From Nitrospinaceae bacterium (lineage in GTDB: Bacteria; Nitrospinota; Nitrospinia; Nitrospinales; VA-1): a stretch of 64,000 nucleotides of DNA. A program made the position numbers and the translations under genes. Shown here one piece after another: positions 24,498 to 32,820 of the stretch (the first letter of the stretch is position 1; each line of letters begins with the position of its first letter). The notes under the pieces are model-generated. The model was given only the letters and a program-made list of their open reading frames with translations, was not told where the DNA came from and searched no databases. The stretch spans positions 1 to 64,000 of the forward strand of contig JAJDAY010000021.1 in the NCBI GenBank assembly GCA_029261655.1, written 5' to 3'.

Positions 24498-27400
24498 TCC
24501 TGTTTTTTCCTCCCAGTGTAAAATAAAATGTCGTTCCCTCGCCTACCTTTGATTCCAGCCAAATCCTGCCGTGATGCTGTTCAATAATCTTTTTGACGAT
24601 GGTGGTTCCGGCACCGGTGCCTTCGCTGAACTTATCCTTACCGTTCAAACGTTTAAAAATTCGGAACAGAGAGTCGAAATGTTTTTCAAGTATCCCAATA
24701 CCATTATCCTTCACATAAAAAACCGGAGTGTCGGAGTGATTGTCCCGTGATTTTTCCGGGCCGGATTCTACCTCGTTGTCCGGGTTATTTCCATTCAGTG
24801 CGTAACCGATCTCGACCCATTTTTGCGGTTTGTCATTGTACTTGATGGCGTTTGCGATCAAATTCTGAAAAACTTCTCCGATCCTGGACTCACTGCACTT
24901 AATTGTCGGAAAATCTTTGGCAACGCGCACCTTCGCGTTGGATTCTTTTATGAGCGATTCCATGTTATCCAATGTGTCAGCCAACACTTTGTTCAGGTCA
25001 ACAGGCGTAAAAATTTCTTTATTGCGTCCCAGGCGCGCAAAATACAGGATACTGTTTATCAAAGCTTCCATTCGTTTGGAGAGGCGCTCAAGCGTATCCA
25101 GTTTGGATTTGCCGTCTTCATCCAGTTTGTCAAAATAATCCTCTTTTAAGAAAGTTGAATAATTATAGATTCCGCGCAAGGGTTCTTTTAAATCATGAGA
25201 GACGATATAAGCGAAATCGTCTAATTCCTTGTTGGAATTGAAAAGCATTTCATTGGCTCGTTTAAGATCTTTGGTATGATCGTTTACCATTCGCTCGATT
25301 CTTTTGCGTTCTGATATATCTCTAAAAGTGACCACAGCGCCGGTTACTTTCCCATTTTCGTTGATGGGAGTGCTGACATACTCGACGGGAACCGGAGTTC
25401 CTTCTTTTCTCCAGAATACTTCATTCGATTCCTGGTGTATTTTGCCATCTTTTAAAGCGGCATAAATATGACAGTCATCGCGGTGATAAGGGGTTCCACC
25501 CGGTCTGGAATGGTGGATCATGGCATGTTGGAGTTTTCCCAGCAGTTCTCCCTCTTTATATCCTAAAATTCGTTCCGCCGTAGAGTTGGCAAAAGTGGTG
25601 TTTCCGTCTAAATCAAGTCCGAAAATTCCTTCCCCAGCCGAACTCAAAATCAGTTGAGTTTTCCGGGTGGCTTCTTCAAGTTTTTCTTCAGCCTCCTTTT
25701 GAAGGGTGATGTCCCGGATACTGCCGATGAACATTCGGGTCTCATCCAGGTATATTTCACTGATCCCCAACTCCAACGGAAATGTTGTCCCATCCTTGCG
25801 CAAACCAACTGCCTCACGTCGAATGCCAATGATCTTGGACACTCCCGTTTCAATATAATTTTTCAGGTATTGGTCATGCTCGCTTTGGTAAGGTTCGGGC
25901 ATTATTATTTTGATATTTGTGCCTACCAGAAAGGAAGGCGAGTATTGGAATAGCTGCTCGACGGCGTGGTTGACGGATCGAATAAAACCTTGTTCATCAA
26001 TCGTGATGATTGCTTCAGCGATACCGTCAAGAGTTGCCTGGAGTTGTTTTCGGCTATTTTCTAATTCACTTTTGGTCAATTCCAGGATTTCAGCAGCTCT
26101 CCTGCGTACTCTTTCATTGCTTTTCCGTTCGGTGATATCGCGGACGATGCCGGTGAACATGCGGGTTTCACCCAGATACATCTCGCTGATTCCCAAATCC
26201 AGCGGGAAGGTGGTTCCGTCTTTGCGCAGGCCCACGACCTCCCGGCCGATGCCGATGATCTTGGACACTCCCGTTTCAATATAATTTTTCAGGTATTGGT
26301 CGTGCTCGGAAGAATAAGGTTCCAGCATCAGCATCTTCACGTTTTGGCCCAGGACTTCGGAAGGTTTATAACCAAAAAGTCTTTCCGCCGCCGGATTGAA
26401 GGAATCAACGATTCCCTCCTCGCTAATTGTGATGATGCCGTCCACAACATTTTCCAACACGGCCTTGTTTATGGCCTGGCTTTCACGAAGGGCCTTTTCT
26501 CCCGCCTTGCGGTGGGTGACGTCCTCGATGATTGCGACATACACCGGCGGGTGCTCTTCGTGCATGAGTTGAAGTCGAATCTCCGCGTCATACAGGGTCC
26601 CGTCCTTCCTACGGTGCGTCGTTTCAAAGAAAACCACCGGCTCTTCCGTGGAGACCAGAGGAAGCACTATTTTTGCAAAGTCCTTTTCATCAATTTCCGG
26701 CTTGATGTCCAGGGGAGTCATCTGACGCAACTCTTCCATACTATAACCGATGTTCTTCCGTGCCCCCTGATTCACCTGAATGAACCTTAGGGTTTCCGCA
26801 TCGAAGATGAAAATCTCGTTAAATGAATTATCAATAACCCGGCCAAACCTCAGAGACAACTCCTCGACTTCTTTTCGGTCGGTGATATCGCTAACGATGC
26901 CTGTGAACATGCGGTTTTCACCCAGGTACATCTCGCTGATTCCCAAATCCAGCGGAAAGGTGGTTCCGTCCTTGCGCAGGCCCACGACCTCCCGGCCGAT
27001 GCCGATGATCTTGGACACTCCCGTTTCAATATAATTTTTCAGGTATTGGTCGTGCTCGGAAGAATAAGGTTCCGGCATCAGCATCTTCACGTTTTGGCCC
27101 AGGACTTCGGAAGGTTTATAACCAAAAATTCTTTCCGCCGCCGGATTGAAGGATTCGATGCCTCCTTTGGCATCAATGGTGATGAGCGCGTCAATGGCGT
27201 GATCGACAATCGCTTTCATCCTTGTCCGGCTTTCCGACAAGTCCTGAGTTTGTCGTCGCACCTCATTTTCAATTTTTCGCTTCTTGGAGTGGTTCGACTC
27301 GAGAATGATAAATAAAAGCATGATTAGAAAAAAAGTGGCTCCCGCACTGGTAGATGGCATATTTGTATTGATGCCATTTCGAAAATTTGCCCCTGCCTGT

Positions 27401-28269
27401 AATACGACTGTCCAGTATTGTCCGGAAAAATTCAGGGCACTTTTTACCTCAAATAAGGAATCAATCTTGTATCTTCCAAAAATATTATTCTGGCCTGATA
27501 TTTCTTTTCCCTCAAAAACTGACAGATGCATTCCTCTAGGAAGAAAAGGAATAATTGCATGATTAAACATATCTTCCAGGCGATACACGCCCAAAATAAA
27601 GCCTTTTAACTGTTCTCTTCTTTCCTCGATAGTTTTTGGAACCCCTGAGTTGCCATAATAGGGAGCGAATATCAAAGTCCCCAACTGCTCTTTCTCTCCC
27701 TGAACCAAGAGTACCTTTTTAGAGGCAAGTATTTTTCCTGAATCTCCCGATTCTGTTAGCGATTTAAAGCGGGTCGGGTGGCTGGCCAGATCAAAACCAT
27801 GCGCCGTTTCATTGCCAATAAAAGGTTCTAAATAGAAAACCGGGAAATATTCGGGACGGGAGCCAGCTTGCACCATGCCCCCCGGTTCGAGGCGTTCAGT
27901 TATTTGGAAATCAGGAAACCCATCTTTTTTGGCGAGGTTTTCGAATTTGACCCGTTGGTCATCGGAAACTCGTGGAATCCATTCCAGCGCTTGAATGAAG
28001 CTGTTACTTTCTAATATGGGGGTCACAAACGCTTTGAATTCATCTCGGTCTACAAACTGGGAAGCGGCATAAAATGAAAGGATATGGGGAAGAAAACTTT
28101 CATCGATATGCAATATATTTTTAAGGCTAAGATTTGCTATTTCCGCTTCATTGATGAATTCTTTTTCCCAAAGGCTTTTTTGGTGGTCGTAGGTGAACTT
28201 GAAAACGACCGCAGATAAAAACAAAGCGACCCCAAGGGCTATGACGGTGAACCTGGAGATATTTGACAT
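24457..28269 (-). CDS. CHASE-PAS(x5) hybrid-type sensor histidine kinase
   Basis: 1270 residues from ATG 28269, CAGGAG upstream. Order: membrane helix (about 8-22), periplasmic CHASE domain (about 40-295, with ITERLEPGG and GFDLASHPTR), second helix (about 305-322), five PAS/PAC units (about 345-465, 470-590, 600-720, 745-870, 875-990), HisKA with SHDLKEPL (about 1025), and HATPase (about 1115-1255). PAS units 1, 3 and 4 share LKNYIETGVSKIIGI and RKDGTTFP, the FixL-type PAS pattern. The residue matching the haem-ligating histidine of FixL (in PHIIGIGR) is lysine, so haem binding through it is unlikely. No receiver is attached; the next gene supplies it. PAS 1 and 3 are nearly identical at DNA level. 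Confidence 0.94.
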   Translation of the reverse strand: MSNISRFTVIALGVALFLSAVVFKFTYDHQKSLWEKEFINEAEIANLSLKNILHIDESFLPHILSFYAASQFVDRDEFKAFVTPILESNSFIQALEWIPRVSDDQRVKFENLAKKDGFPDFQITERLEPGGMVQAGSRPEYFPVFYLEPFIGNETAHGFDLASHPTRFKSLTESGDSGKILASKKVLLVQGEKEQLGTLIFAPYYGNSGVPKTIEERREQLKGFILGVYRLEDMFNHAIIPFLPRGMHLSVFEGKEISGQNNIFGRYKIDSLFEVKSALNFSGQYWTVVLQAGANFRNGINTNMPSTSAGATFFLIMLLFIILESNHSKKRKIENEVRRQTQDLSESRTRMKAIVDHAIDALITIDAKGGIESFNPAAERIFGYKPSEVLGQNVKMLMPEPYSSEHDQYLKNYIETGVSKIIGIGREVVGLRKDGTTFPLDLGISEMYLGENRMFTGIVSDITDRKEVEELSLRFGRVIDNSFNEIFIFDAETLRFIQVNQGARKNIGYSMEELRQMTPLDIKPEIDEKDFAKIVLPLVSTEEPVVFFETTHRRKDGTLYDAEIRLQLMHEEHPPVYVAIIEDVTHRKAGEKALRESQAINKAVLENVVDGIITISEEGIVDSFNPAAERLFGYKPSEVLGQNVKMLMLEPYSSEHDQYLKNYIETGVSKIIGIGREVVGLRKDGTTFPLDLGISEMYLGETRMFTGIVRDITERKSNERVRRRAAEILELTKSELENSRKQLQATLDGIAEAIITIDEQGFIRSVNHAVEQLFQYSPSFLVGTNIKIIMPEPYQSEHDQYLKNYIETGVSKIIGIRREAVGLRKDGTTFPLELGISEIYLDETRMFIGSIRDITLQKEAEEKLEEATRKTQLILSSAGEGIFGLDLDGNTTFANSTAERILGYKEGELLGKLQHAMIHHSRPGGTPYHRDDCHIYAALKDGKIHQESNEVFWRKEGTPVPVEYVSTPINENGKVTGAVVTFRDISERKRIERMVNDHTKDLKRANEMLFNSNKELDDFAYIVSHDLKEPLRGIYNYSTFLKEDYFDKLDEDGKSKLDTLERLSKRMEALINSILYFARLGRNKEIFTPVDLNKVLADTLDNMESLIKESNAKVRVAKDFPTIKCSESRIGEVFQNLIANAIKYNDKPQKWVEIGYALNGNNPDNEVESGPEKSRDNHSDTPVFYVKDNGIGILEKHFDSLFRIFKRLNGKDKFSEGTGAGTTIVKKIIEQHHGRIWLESKVGEGTTFYFTLGGKNRNETNQPKAFNSYS
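26131..27158 (-). repeat. Near-identical internal PAS duplication
   Basis: About 275 bp at 26131-26407 and 26880-27158 align with only scattered differences, including an uninterrupted identical run across the FixL-like core. A third, more diverged copy covers about 25700-25960. The repeats lie inside the kinase gene in frame and encode PAS units 3, 1 and 4. Confidence 0.85.
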
Positions 28270-28542
28270 TATTCTCCTGTTTTTTTGCGGTTTCTTTGTT
28301 CAAGTTCTTTTTTCTAAAAACTTTTTACTTTGAGTGTAATTCTATATTTTACCAAGAAGTTAAATGGGCTTTCAATTAAATTATTGAAAAATAAGACGTT
28401 ACTTGTTTATTTGGGCAGACCGAAAAGGAGGGATGGTTCTTGAGAATTTCTTGAAAATGGGGACTTCCCAGGCGAGAATTCTGTTAGAGAAGAGGAATAG
28501 TCCGAATGGGGGGGAATTAGAAGGACTTTCAGGAATATCAAT
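28270..28542. other. AT-rich gene-free stretch before the kinase operon
   Basis: Upstream region of the leftward kinase operon, AT-rich, without a convincing gene. Several short frames on both strands have no ribosome binding site. Presumably it holds the kinase promoter, but no clear consensus was found. Confidence 0.4.
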
Positions 28543-28593
28543 GAAAAAAATTCTGGCCGGACAACTTTGCTGATGGCAAAATTATCCGGCCAG
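28543..28593 (-). terminator. Terminator of the pnp operon
   Basis: On the minus strand a stem of CTGGCCGGA...TTTTGC and GCAAAG...TCCGGCCAG around a 5-base loop is followed by AATTTTTTT. The near-perfect stem of about 18 pairs lies 64 bp behind the pnp stop and closes the long translation operon. Confidence 0.9.
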
Positions 28594-28656
28594 TGTGCGG
28601 TCATCTTGAGACCCGGCCCTCACAAAAAAAACAGGCTCATTTGAGGGCAGGGTGCT

Positions 28657-30753
28657 TTAAGAAACCTCAGTCGCTTCATGTTTGAGGGCTTCTTTACGGC
28701 TGAGTTTGACTTTTCCCTGTTGGTCGACGTCGATGACTTTAACCTTGATCTCGTCTCCCTCCTGGATTTCGTCAGAAACGCTTTTGATCCGCCGGTCGCA
28801 AATCTGGGAAATATGGACCAGTCCGTCGGTACCCGGCAGGATTTCCACAAAAGCTCCGAAATCGACGATCTTTTTGACTTTCCCAAGATAAATTTTACCG
28901 ATTTCCACTTCCTCTATGATGCTTTCGACAATATCGATGGCCGCTTGCGACGCTTTTTTGTCGGTGGAGGCGATGGAAACGATGCCGTCGTCGTTGATGT
29001 CGATGCTGACTCCCGTTTGCTCGATGATTCCCCGAATCACCTTGCCGCCCGCTCCGATGATATCGCGGATCTTATCTTTGGGAACCTTGAGAGTCACAAT
29101 ACGGGGAGCATATTCCGACATCTCTTTACGGGTTTCGGAAAGAGCCTTATCCATTTCTCCTAAAATATGCAGTCGTCCCTCTTTTGCCTGAGCCAAAGCT
29201 CGGCCAAGGAGTTCTTTGTCCAATCCGCCGATTTTAATATCCATTTGGAGAGCGGTGATTCCGTCCCGTGTTCCAGCCACCTTGAAATCCATGTCCCCCA
29301 GGTGATCTTCAGAACCGAGAATATCGGAAAGAATCGCCGAACGGTCTCCTTCCTGAATCAGCCCCATCGCGATGCCGGCCACCGGTGCCTTGATGGGAAC
29401 GCCAGCGTCCATCAAGGAAAGGGAACCGCCACAAACGGACGCCATTGAAGAGGAACCGTTGGACTCCAGGATTTCAGAAACGATGCGGATGGTGTAGGGA
29501 AAGTCTTCCTTGGAAGGCAAAATAGGAATGAGGGATCTCTCCGCCAGCATGCCGTGGCCGATCTCCCGTCTTCCCGGACCTGCCATGAATTTCACTTCCC
29601 CCGTACAAAATGCAGGAAAATTATAATGCAGTAAAAAACGTTTCGTCCCTTTGAATTCCAGGCTGTCCATGCGTTGTTCGTCGACGGAAGTACCCAGAGT
29701 GGTGGTGACGAGCGCCTGGGTTTCGCCGCGGGTGAATACCGCTGAGCCATGAGTCCTGGGAAGAAAACCGGGTTGGATGGAAATAGGCCGAATATCAGTG
29801 AGGCCCCGGCCATCGACGCGGTAGCCTTTGTCCAGCACCAGCGTTCGAACCACGTCCTTTTCGATATCGTGGAACAGATTGCCGAGGTCTGATTTGATGT
29901 CCGAACAACCTTCGGAGTTCAATTCAGTTTCCAGAGTGTCGCGAAGCGCCTTGATGGCATCGGTTCGTTCTTGTTTTCCAGGAATTTCCATCGCCGATTC
30001 CAGTTTGGCGCGTACCAGATCATTGGCTTTGCTTTGAAGTTCCGGGTCGAACTCTTTTTTGTCCACAGCGGCTTTTTGTTTGCCGAGGAGTTCCCGTAAC
30101 TTTTTCTGAATTTCGATGATTTTTTTGATGCGCTCGTGACCAAACGCCAGAGCGTCGATCATGATGTCTTCGCTCAATTCCTGCGCGCCCGCTTCCACCA
30201 TGACGATTCCATCGGACGTTCCCGCCATGAGAAGACTGAGATCGCTCCCTTCGCTTTCCTCATAAGTCGGGTTGAAAACAAAATTCCCGCCGACACGGCC
30301 AATGCGAGCGCCTGCGATCGGGTTATTGAAAGGAATATCCGAAATTAGAAGCGCGGCGGAAGCTCCGGTCAACGCGATGACATCGGCGGGGTTTTCCTGG
30401 TCGTGGGAAATGACCATGCAGATGACCTGAGTTTCGTTCATGAATCCATCGTCGAACAAAGGCCGGATGGGTCGATCGATCAAACGGCAGGTCAGGGTTT
30501 CAAGTTCGCCCGGACGGGCTTCTCTTTTGAAAAAACTGCCTGGGATTTTCCCGGCGGCGTAGGTTTTTTCTCTAAAGTCAACCGTCAAGGGAAAAAAGTC
30601 GATTCCCTCTCTTGGTTTGCTGGCCATGGTTGCGGCTACCAGAACCATGGTGTCTCCCATCCGAACGATCACAGTGCCGCCGGCTTGCCTTCCCAGGTCG
30701 CCCGCTTCCAGGCTCAAGGTTTTTCCATCCACATCAATTTCTACTTTTTCCAT
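28657..30753 (-). CDS. pnp: Polyribonucleotide nucleotidyltransferase (PNPase)
   Basis: 698 residues from ATG 30753, with GGAGAAAAATTA upstream. Phosphorolytic 3'-5' exoribonuclease of the degradosome; it also adds tails. Two RNase PH domains (about 1-225 and 300-540, with FPLTVDFREKTYAAGK early and GPGRREIGHGMLAERSL near 390), the linking helical domain, then KH (GAGGKVIRGI near 565) and S1 (about 620-690, GKVKKIVDFGAFVEILPG) domains. Length matches the family (about 700). It is the last gene of the rimP-to-pnp operon, 21 bp after rpsO, the usual arrangement. Confidence 0.97.
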   Translation of the reverse strand: MEKVEIDVDGKTLSLEAGDLGRQAGGTVIVRMGDTMVLVAATMASKPREGIDFFPLTVDFREKTYAAGKIPGSFFKREARPGELETLTCRLIDRPIRPLFDDGFMNETQVICMVISHDQENPADVIALTGASAALLISDIPFNNPIAGARIGRVGGNFVFNPTYEESEGSDLSLLMAGTSDGIVMVEAGAQELSEDIMIDALAFGHERIKKIIEIQKKLRELLGKQKAAVDKKEFDPELQSKANDLVRAKLESAMEIPGKQERTDAIKALRDTLETELNSEGCSDIKSDLGNLFHDIEKDVVRTLVLDKGYRVDGRGLTDIRPISIQPGFLPRTHGSAVFTRGETQALVTTTLGTSVDEQRMDSLEFKGTKRFLLHYNFPAFCTGEVKFMAGPGRREIGHGMLAERSLIPILPSKEDFPYTIRIVSEILESNGSSSMASVCGGSLSLMDAGVPIKAPVAGIAMGLIQEGDRSAILSDILGSEDHLGDMDFKVAGTRDGITALQMDIKIGGLDKELLGRALAQAKEGRLHILGEMDKALSETRKEMSEYAPRIVTLKVPKDKIRDIIGAGGKVIRGIIEQTGVSIDINDDGIVSIASTDKKASQAAIDIVESIIEEVEIGKIYLGKVKKIVDFGAFVEILPGTDGLVHISQICDRRIKSVSDEIQEGDEIKVKVIDVDQQGKVKLSRKEALKHEATEVS

Positions 30754-30774
30754 TAATTTTTCTCCAATGTCTGG

Positions 30775-31044
30775 TTATCGTCTAATGCCTAATTGCGCAA
30801 TGATGGTTTGATACCGCTTGCTGTCTTCTGTTTTCATGTGATCGAGCAGTTTGCGCCTTTGGCTGACGAGTTTTAGTAAACCCCTTCGGGAATGATGATC
30901 CTTTTTGTGGGTTTTAAAATGTTCCGTGAGATCGACGATTCTTTTGGTCAGAAGGGCGATTTGCACTTCCGCTGAACCGGTATCCGTCTCATGCTGTTTA
31001 TAATCCGAAATAATAGTTGTTTTTACTTCCTTAGTTAAAGGCAT
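30775..31044 (-). CDS. rpsO: 30S ribosomal protein S15
   Basis: 89 residues from ATG 31044, TTAGGAGAAAAG upstream. Primary 16S rRNA binding protein; family blocks [16 protein letters not shown] and [18 protein letters not shown] are conserved, and length equals the usual 88-90. Conserved pairing with pnp. It follows an unusual 150-bp structured gap behind truB that may be its own regulatory leader. Confidence 0.97.
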   Translation of the reverse strand: MPLTKEVKTTIISDYKQHETDTGSAEVQIALLTKRIVDLTEHFKTHKKDHHSRRGLLKLVSQRRKLLDHMKTEDSKRYQTIIAQLGIRR

Positions 31045-31190
31045 GTTTCTTTTCTCCTAAATGGGAAAACATGCTGAAAGACGATTGCTGAATGTTTTCG
31101 CAGAAAAGCTCACCGATTTTCGGAGATTTTCCTGAAAATTTATTATTGAACTTCCTTGCGAAAACATTCCAATCTTCATTCAGCGTTCAT
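31045..31190 (-). promoter_or_regulatory. Possible S15 autoregulatory leader
   Basis: In the leader of rpsO, GCTGAATGTTTTCGCA (31087-31102 on the plus strand) has its complement TGCGAAAACATTC at 31157-31169, with a further copy of the ATGTTTTC motif's complement (GAAAACATG) at 31064-31072 near the ribosome binding site. The three elements could form alternative stems, one close to the ribosome binding site. Ribosomal protein S15 is known to repress its own mRNA through varied leader structures in different phyla. Confidence 0.4.
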
Positions 31191-31195
31191 TTTTT

Positions 31196-32128
31196 TTAAA
31201 TCAGTACTCGTTTCAATTTAAAAGCCACATCCCCAGGGGAAAGCCGGGCATATGCGTCCTGGTCAACAACAGGTTCCGCAATAGCAAGCAAATGGCTGTC
31301 TATATGGGATACTCTTAGATTCATCCCCGGTTGAAATCGGTTGGGAATCGTCTCTAAAGAGGATTTTGAGGGAGCGATACCATTTGCGATGGAATTGATA
31401 AAACTCTCTTTAATGCGAATTTCCGGAAGAAAGTTGAGGGCTTTCTCTACAGGAATCAATTTGCCGGATAGACTCCCATCGGCGACCGCCGCTTCCAACG
31501 CTTCCAGGGTCAAAGATTCTTTCTGGTCGAAGTTCCCCACCTGATTTCTGACCAGATGACCCATATGGGCTTCACATCCCAGTTCCTGACCGACATCGTA
31601 ACAAAGTGTTCGGATATAAGTACCCGCAGAACACTGGACCTTAAAGCGAACCCGATTTCCCGCCTTTTCCAGAAACTCCAGGGAATATATCAGGATGGGA
31701 ACCGGTTTTCGTTCGATAGTAATACCACTTCTGGCCAATTTGTAAAGTGGAATTCCTTGTTTCTTTTTAGCTGAAAACATGGGGGGAGTCTGGTTTTGCT
31801 GGCCTAAAAAGCCATTGAAAACGGAGCGGATTTGCGTCTCCGTGATATTTTCCGGATTTCCCCCCGTTGCAATCACTTTTCCGGTAGCGTCCTGGGTGTC
31901 CGTAGACGTGCCCAGCACCATTTCCGCTGTGTAAACCTTTGGCAGAGAAGATAAAAACTGAATGATTTTAGTCGATTTGCCGGTGCAGATGGGTAGAACG
32001 CCCTCGGCCATGGGGTCCAGCGTTCCGATATGGCCGGCTTTTTTGGCGCCAAGAATATTTTTTACCGACTGCACCATCTTGAAGGAAGATGGGCCTTGGG
32101 GTTTATACAAATTCACAACTTTATTCAA
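31196..32128 (-). CDS. truB: tRNA pseudouridine(55) synthase
   Basis: 310 residues from TTG 32128, overlapping the rbfA stop by 8 bp, hence coupled translation. It makes pseudouridine 55 in the T-loop of tRNAs. HIGTLDPMAEGVLP gives the catalytic D38; KQGIPLYKLAR and CSAGTYIRTLCYD are further family blocks. A PUA-like end follows (about 245-305, FQPGMNLRVSHI). Length is typical (about 300-310). Confidence 0.96.
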   Translation of the reverse strand: MNKVVNLYKPQGPSSFKMVQSVKNILGAKKAGHIGTLDPMAEGVLPICTGKSTKIIQFLSSLPKVYTAEMVLGTSTDTQDATGKVIATGGNPENITETQIRSVFNGFLGQQNQTPPMFSAKKKQGIPLYKLARSGITIERKPVPILIYSLEFLEKAGNRVRFKVQCSAGTYIRTLCYDVGQELGCEAHMGHLVRNQVGNFDQKESLTLEALEAAVADGSLSGKLIPVEKALNFLPEIRIKESFINSIANGIAPSKSSLETIPNRFQPGMNLRVSHIDSHLLAIAEPVVDQDAYARLSPGDVAFKLKRVLI

Positions 32129-32465
32129 GATGCAGATCCTTCAGAATTTTTGATATTTTATCCACCCGTTTCTGGGTATCGTCGTTCTTGAAATGAAGAT
32201 CCGGGATATACCTTAAATAAAGGTTTTTCCCCAGAGACTTGCGGATAAACCCTTTGGCGCTTTCCAGGCCCTTTATGGTGTCTTCCTTTTCCTCATCCGT
32301 TCCCATGACGCTGACAAAAACGTTCGCGTGTTTGAGATTGTCACTGACATCCACCTGAGTGACTGTGGCAAAACCGATTCGGGGATCTTTCAATCCATGC
32401 TGAATCAACTTGGAGATCTCCTCCAGCAGGAGTTCTTGTATTCTTTCGGATCGTTTGAACCGCAT
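32121..32465 (-). CDS. rbfA: 30S ribosome-binding factor A
   Basis: 114 residues from ATG 32465. A KH-fold factor that matures the 30S subunit. Signatures: RIQELLLEEISKLIQHGLKDPR at the start (start of the family motif), VSVMGTDEEKEDT, and the closing LRYIPDLHFKNDDT. It lies between ylxP and truB with 20 bp and an overlap, the conserved operon order. Confidence 0.95.
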   Translation of the reverse strand: MRFKRSERIQELLLEEISKLIQHGLKDPRIGFATVTQVDVSDNLKHANVFVSVMGTDEEKEDTIKGLESAKGFIRKSLGKNLYLRYIPDLHFKNDDTQKRVDKISKILKDLHLE

Positions 32466-32484
32466 GACGCCCTGATTCCTGTAT

Positions 32485-32790
32485 TCATTTGGGGTTGAGG
32501 GAGCCTAAATGAATTGTTTCGAACTGGCAATCGGTCATTTCAGCCAGGTTCATTTTGTCTATGAACTCCACTACTTTGTTCATCAGCCCGTCCAGGTATT
32601 TATGATCCGACCCCACAGCGACAATGCCAATGTGCAGGCTTTGCCAGACATCCTGATCCCCGATTTCAGCAACGGAAATATTAAATTTGTTCCTGACCCG
32701 GTCTTTGATCGATTTAATGACCCGCCGCTTTCCCTTTAACGAATTGTTTCCATGCAGAAAAAACCTGATGGCGCAACAACCGACTTTCAT
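32485..32790 (-). CDS. ylxP: DUF503/YlxP family protein
   Basis: 101 residues from ATG 32790. The family motif SLKGKRRVIKSIKDR (about 17-31) and NISVAEIGDQDVWQ are diagnostic of DUF503, small ferredoxin-like-fold proteins in the infB-rbfA operon of many bacteria, thought to assist 30S assembly. The position between infB and rbfA is the conserved one. The function is not experimentally settled in most species. Confidence 0.93.
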   Translation of the reverse strand: MKVGCCAIRFFLHGNNSLKGKRRVIKSIKDRVRNKFNISVAEIGDQDVWQSLHIGIVAVGSDHKYLDGLMNKVVEFIDKMNLAEMTDCQFETIHLGSLNPK

Positions 32791-32820
32791 GGCACACTCG
32801 CTCTATAGCCATCATTATTA

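Noticed and set aside
26131-27158. CRISPR-like repetition
   Set aside because: Repeats are 275 bp, in frame and encode PAS domains; no short-repeat/spacer pattern is present anywhere in the window.
28407-28604. 65-codon reverse frame behind pnp
   Set aside because: Runs straight through the pnp terminator hairpin.
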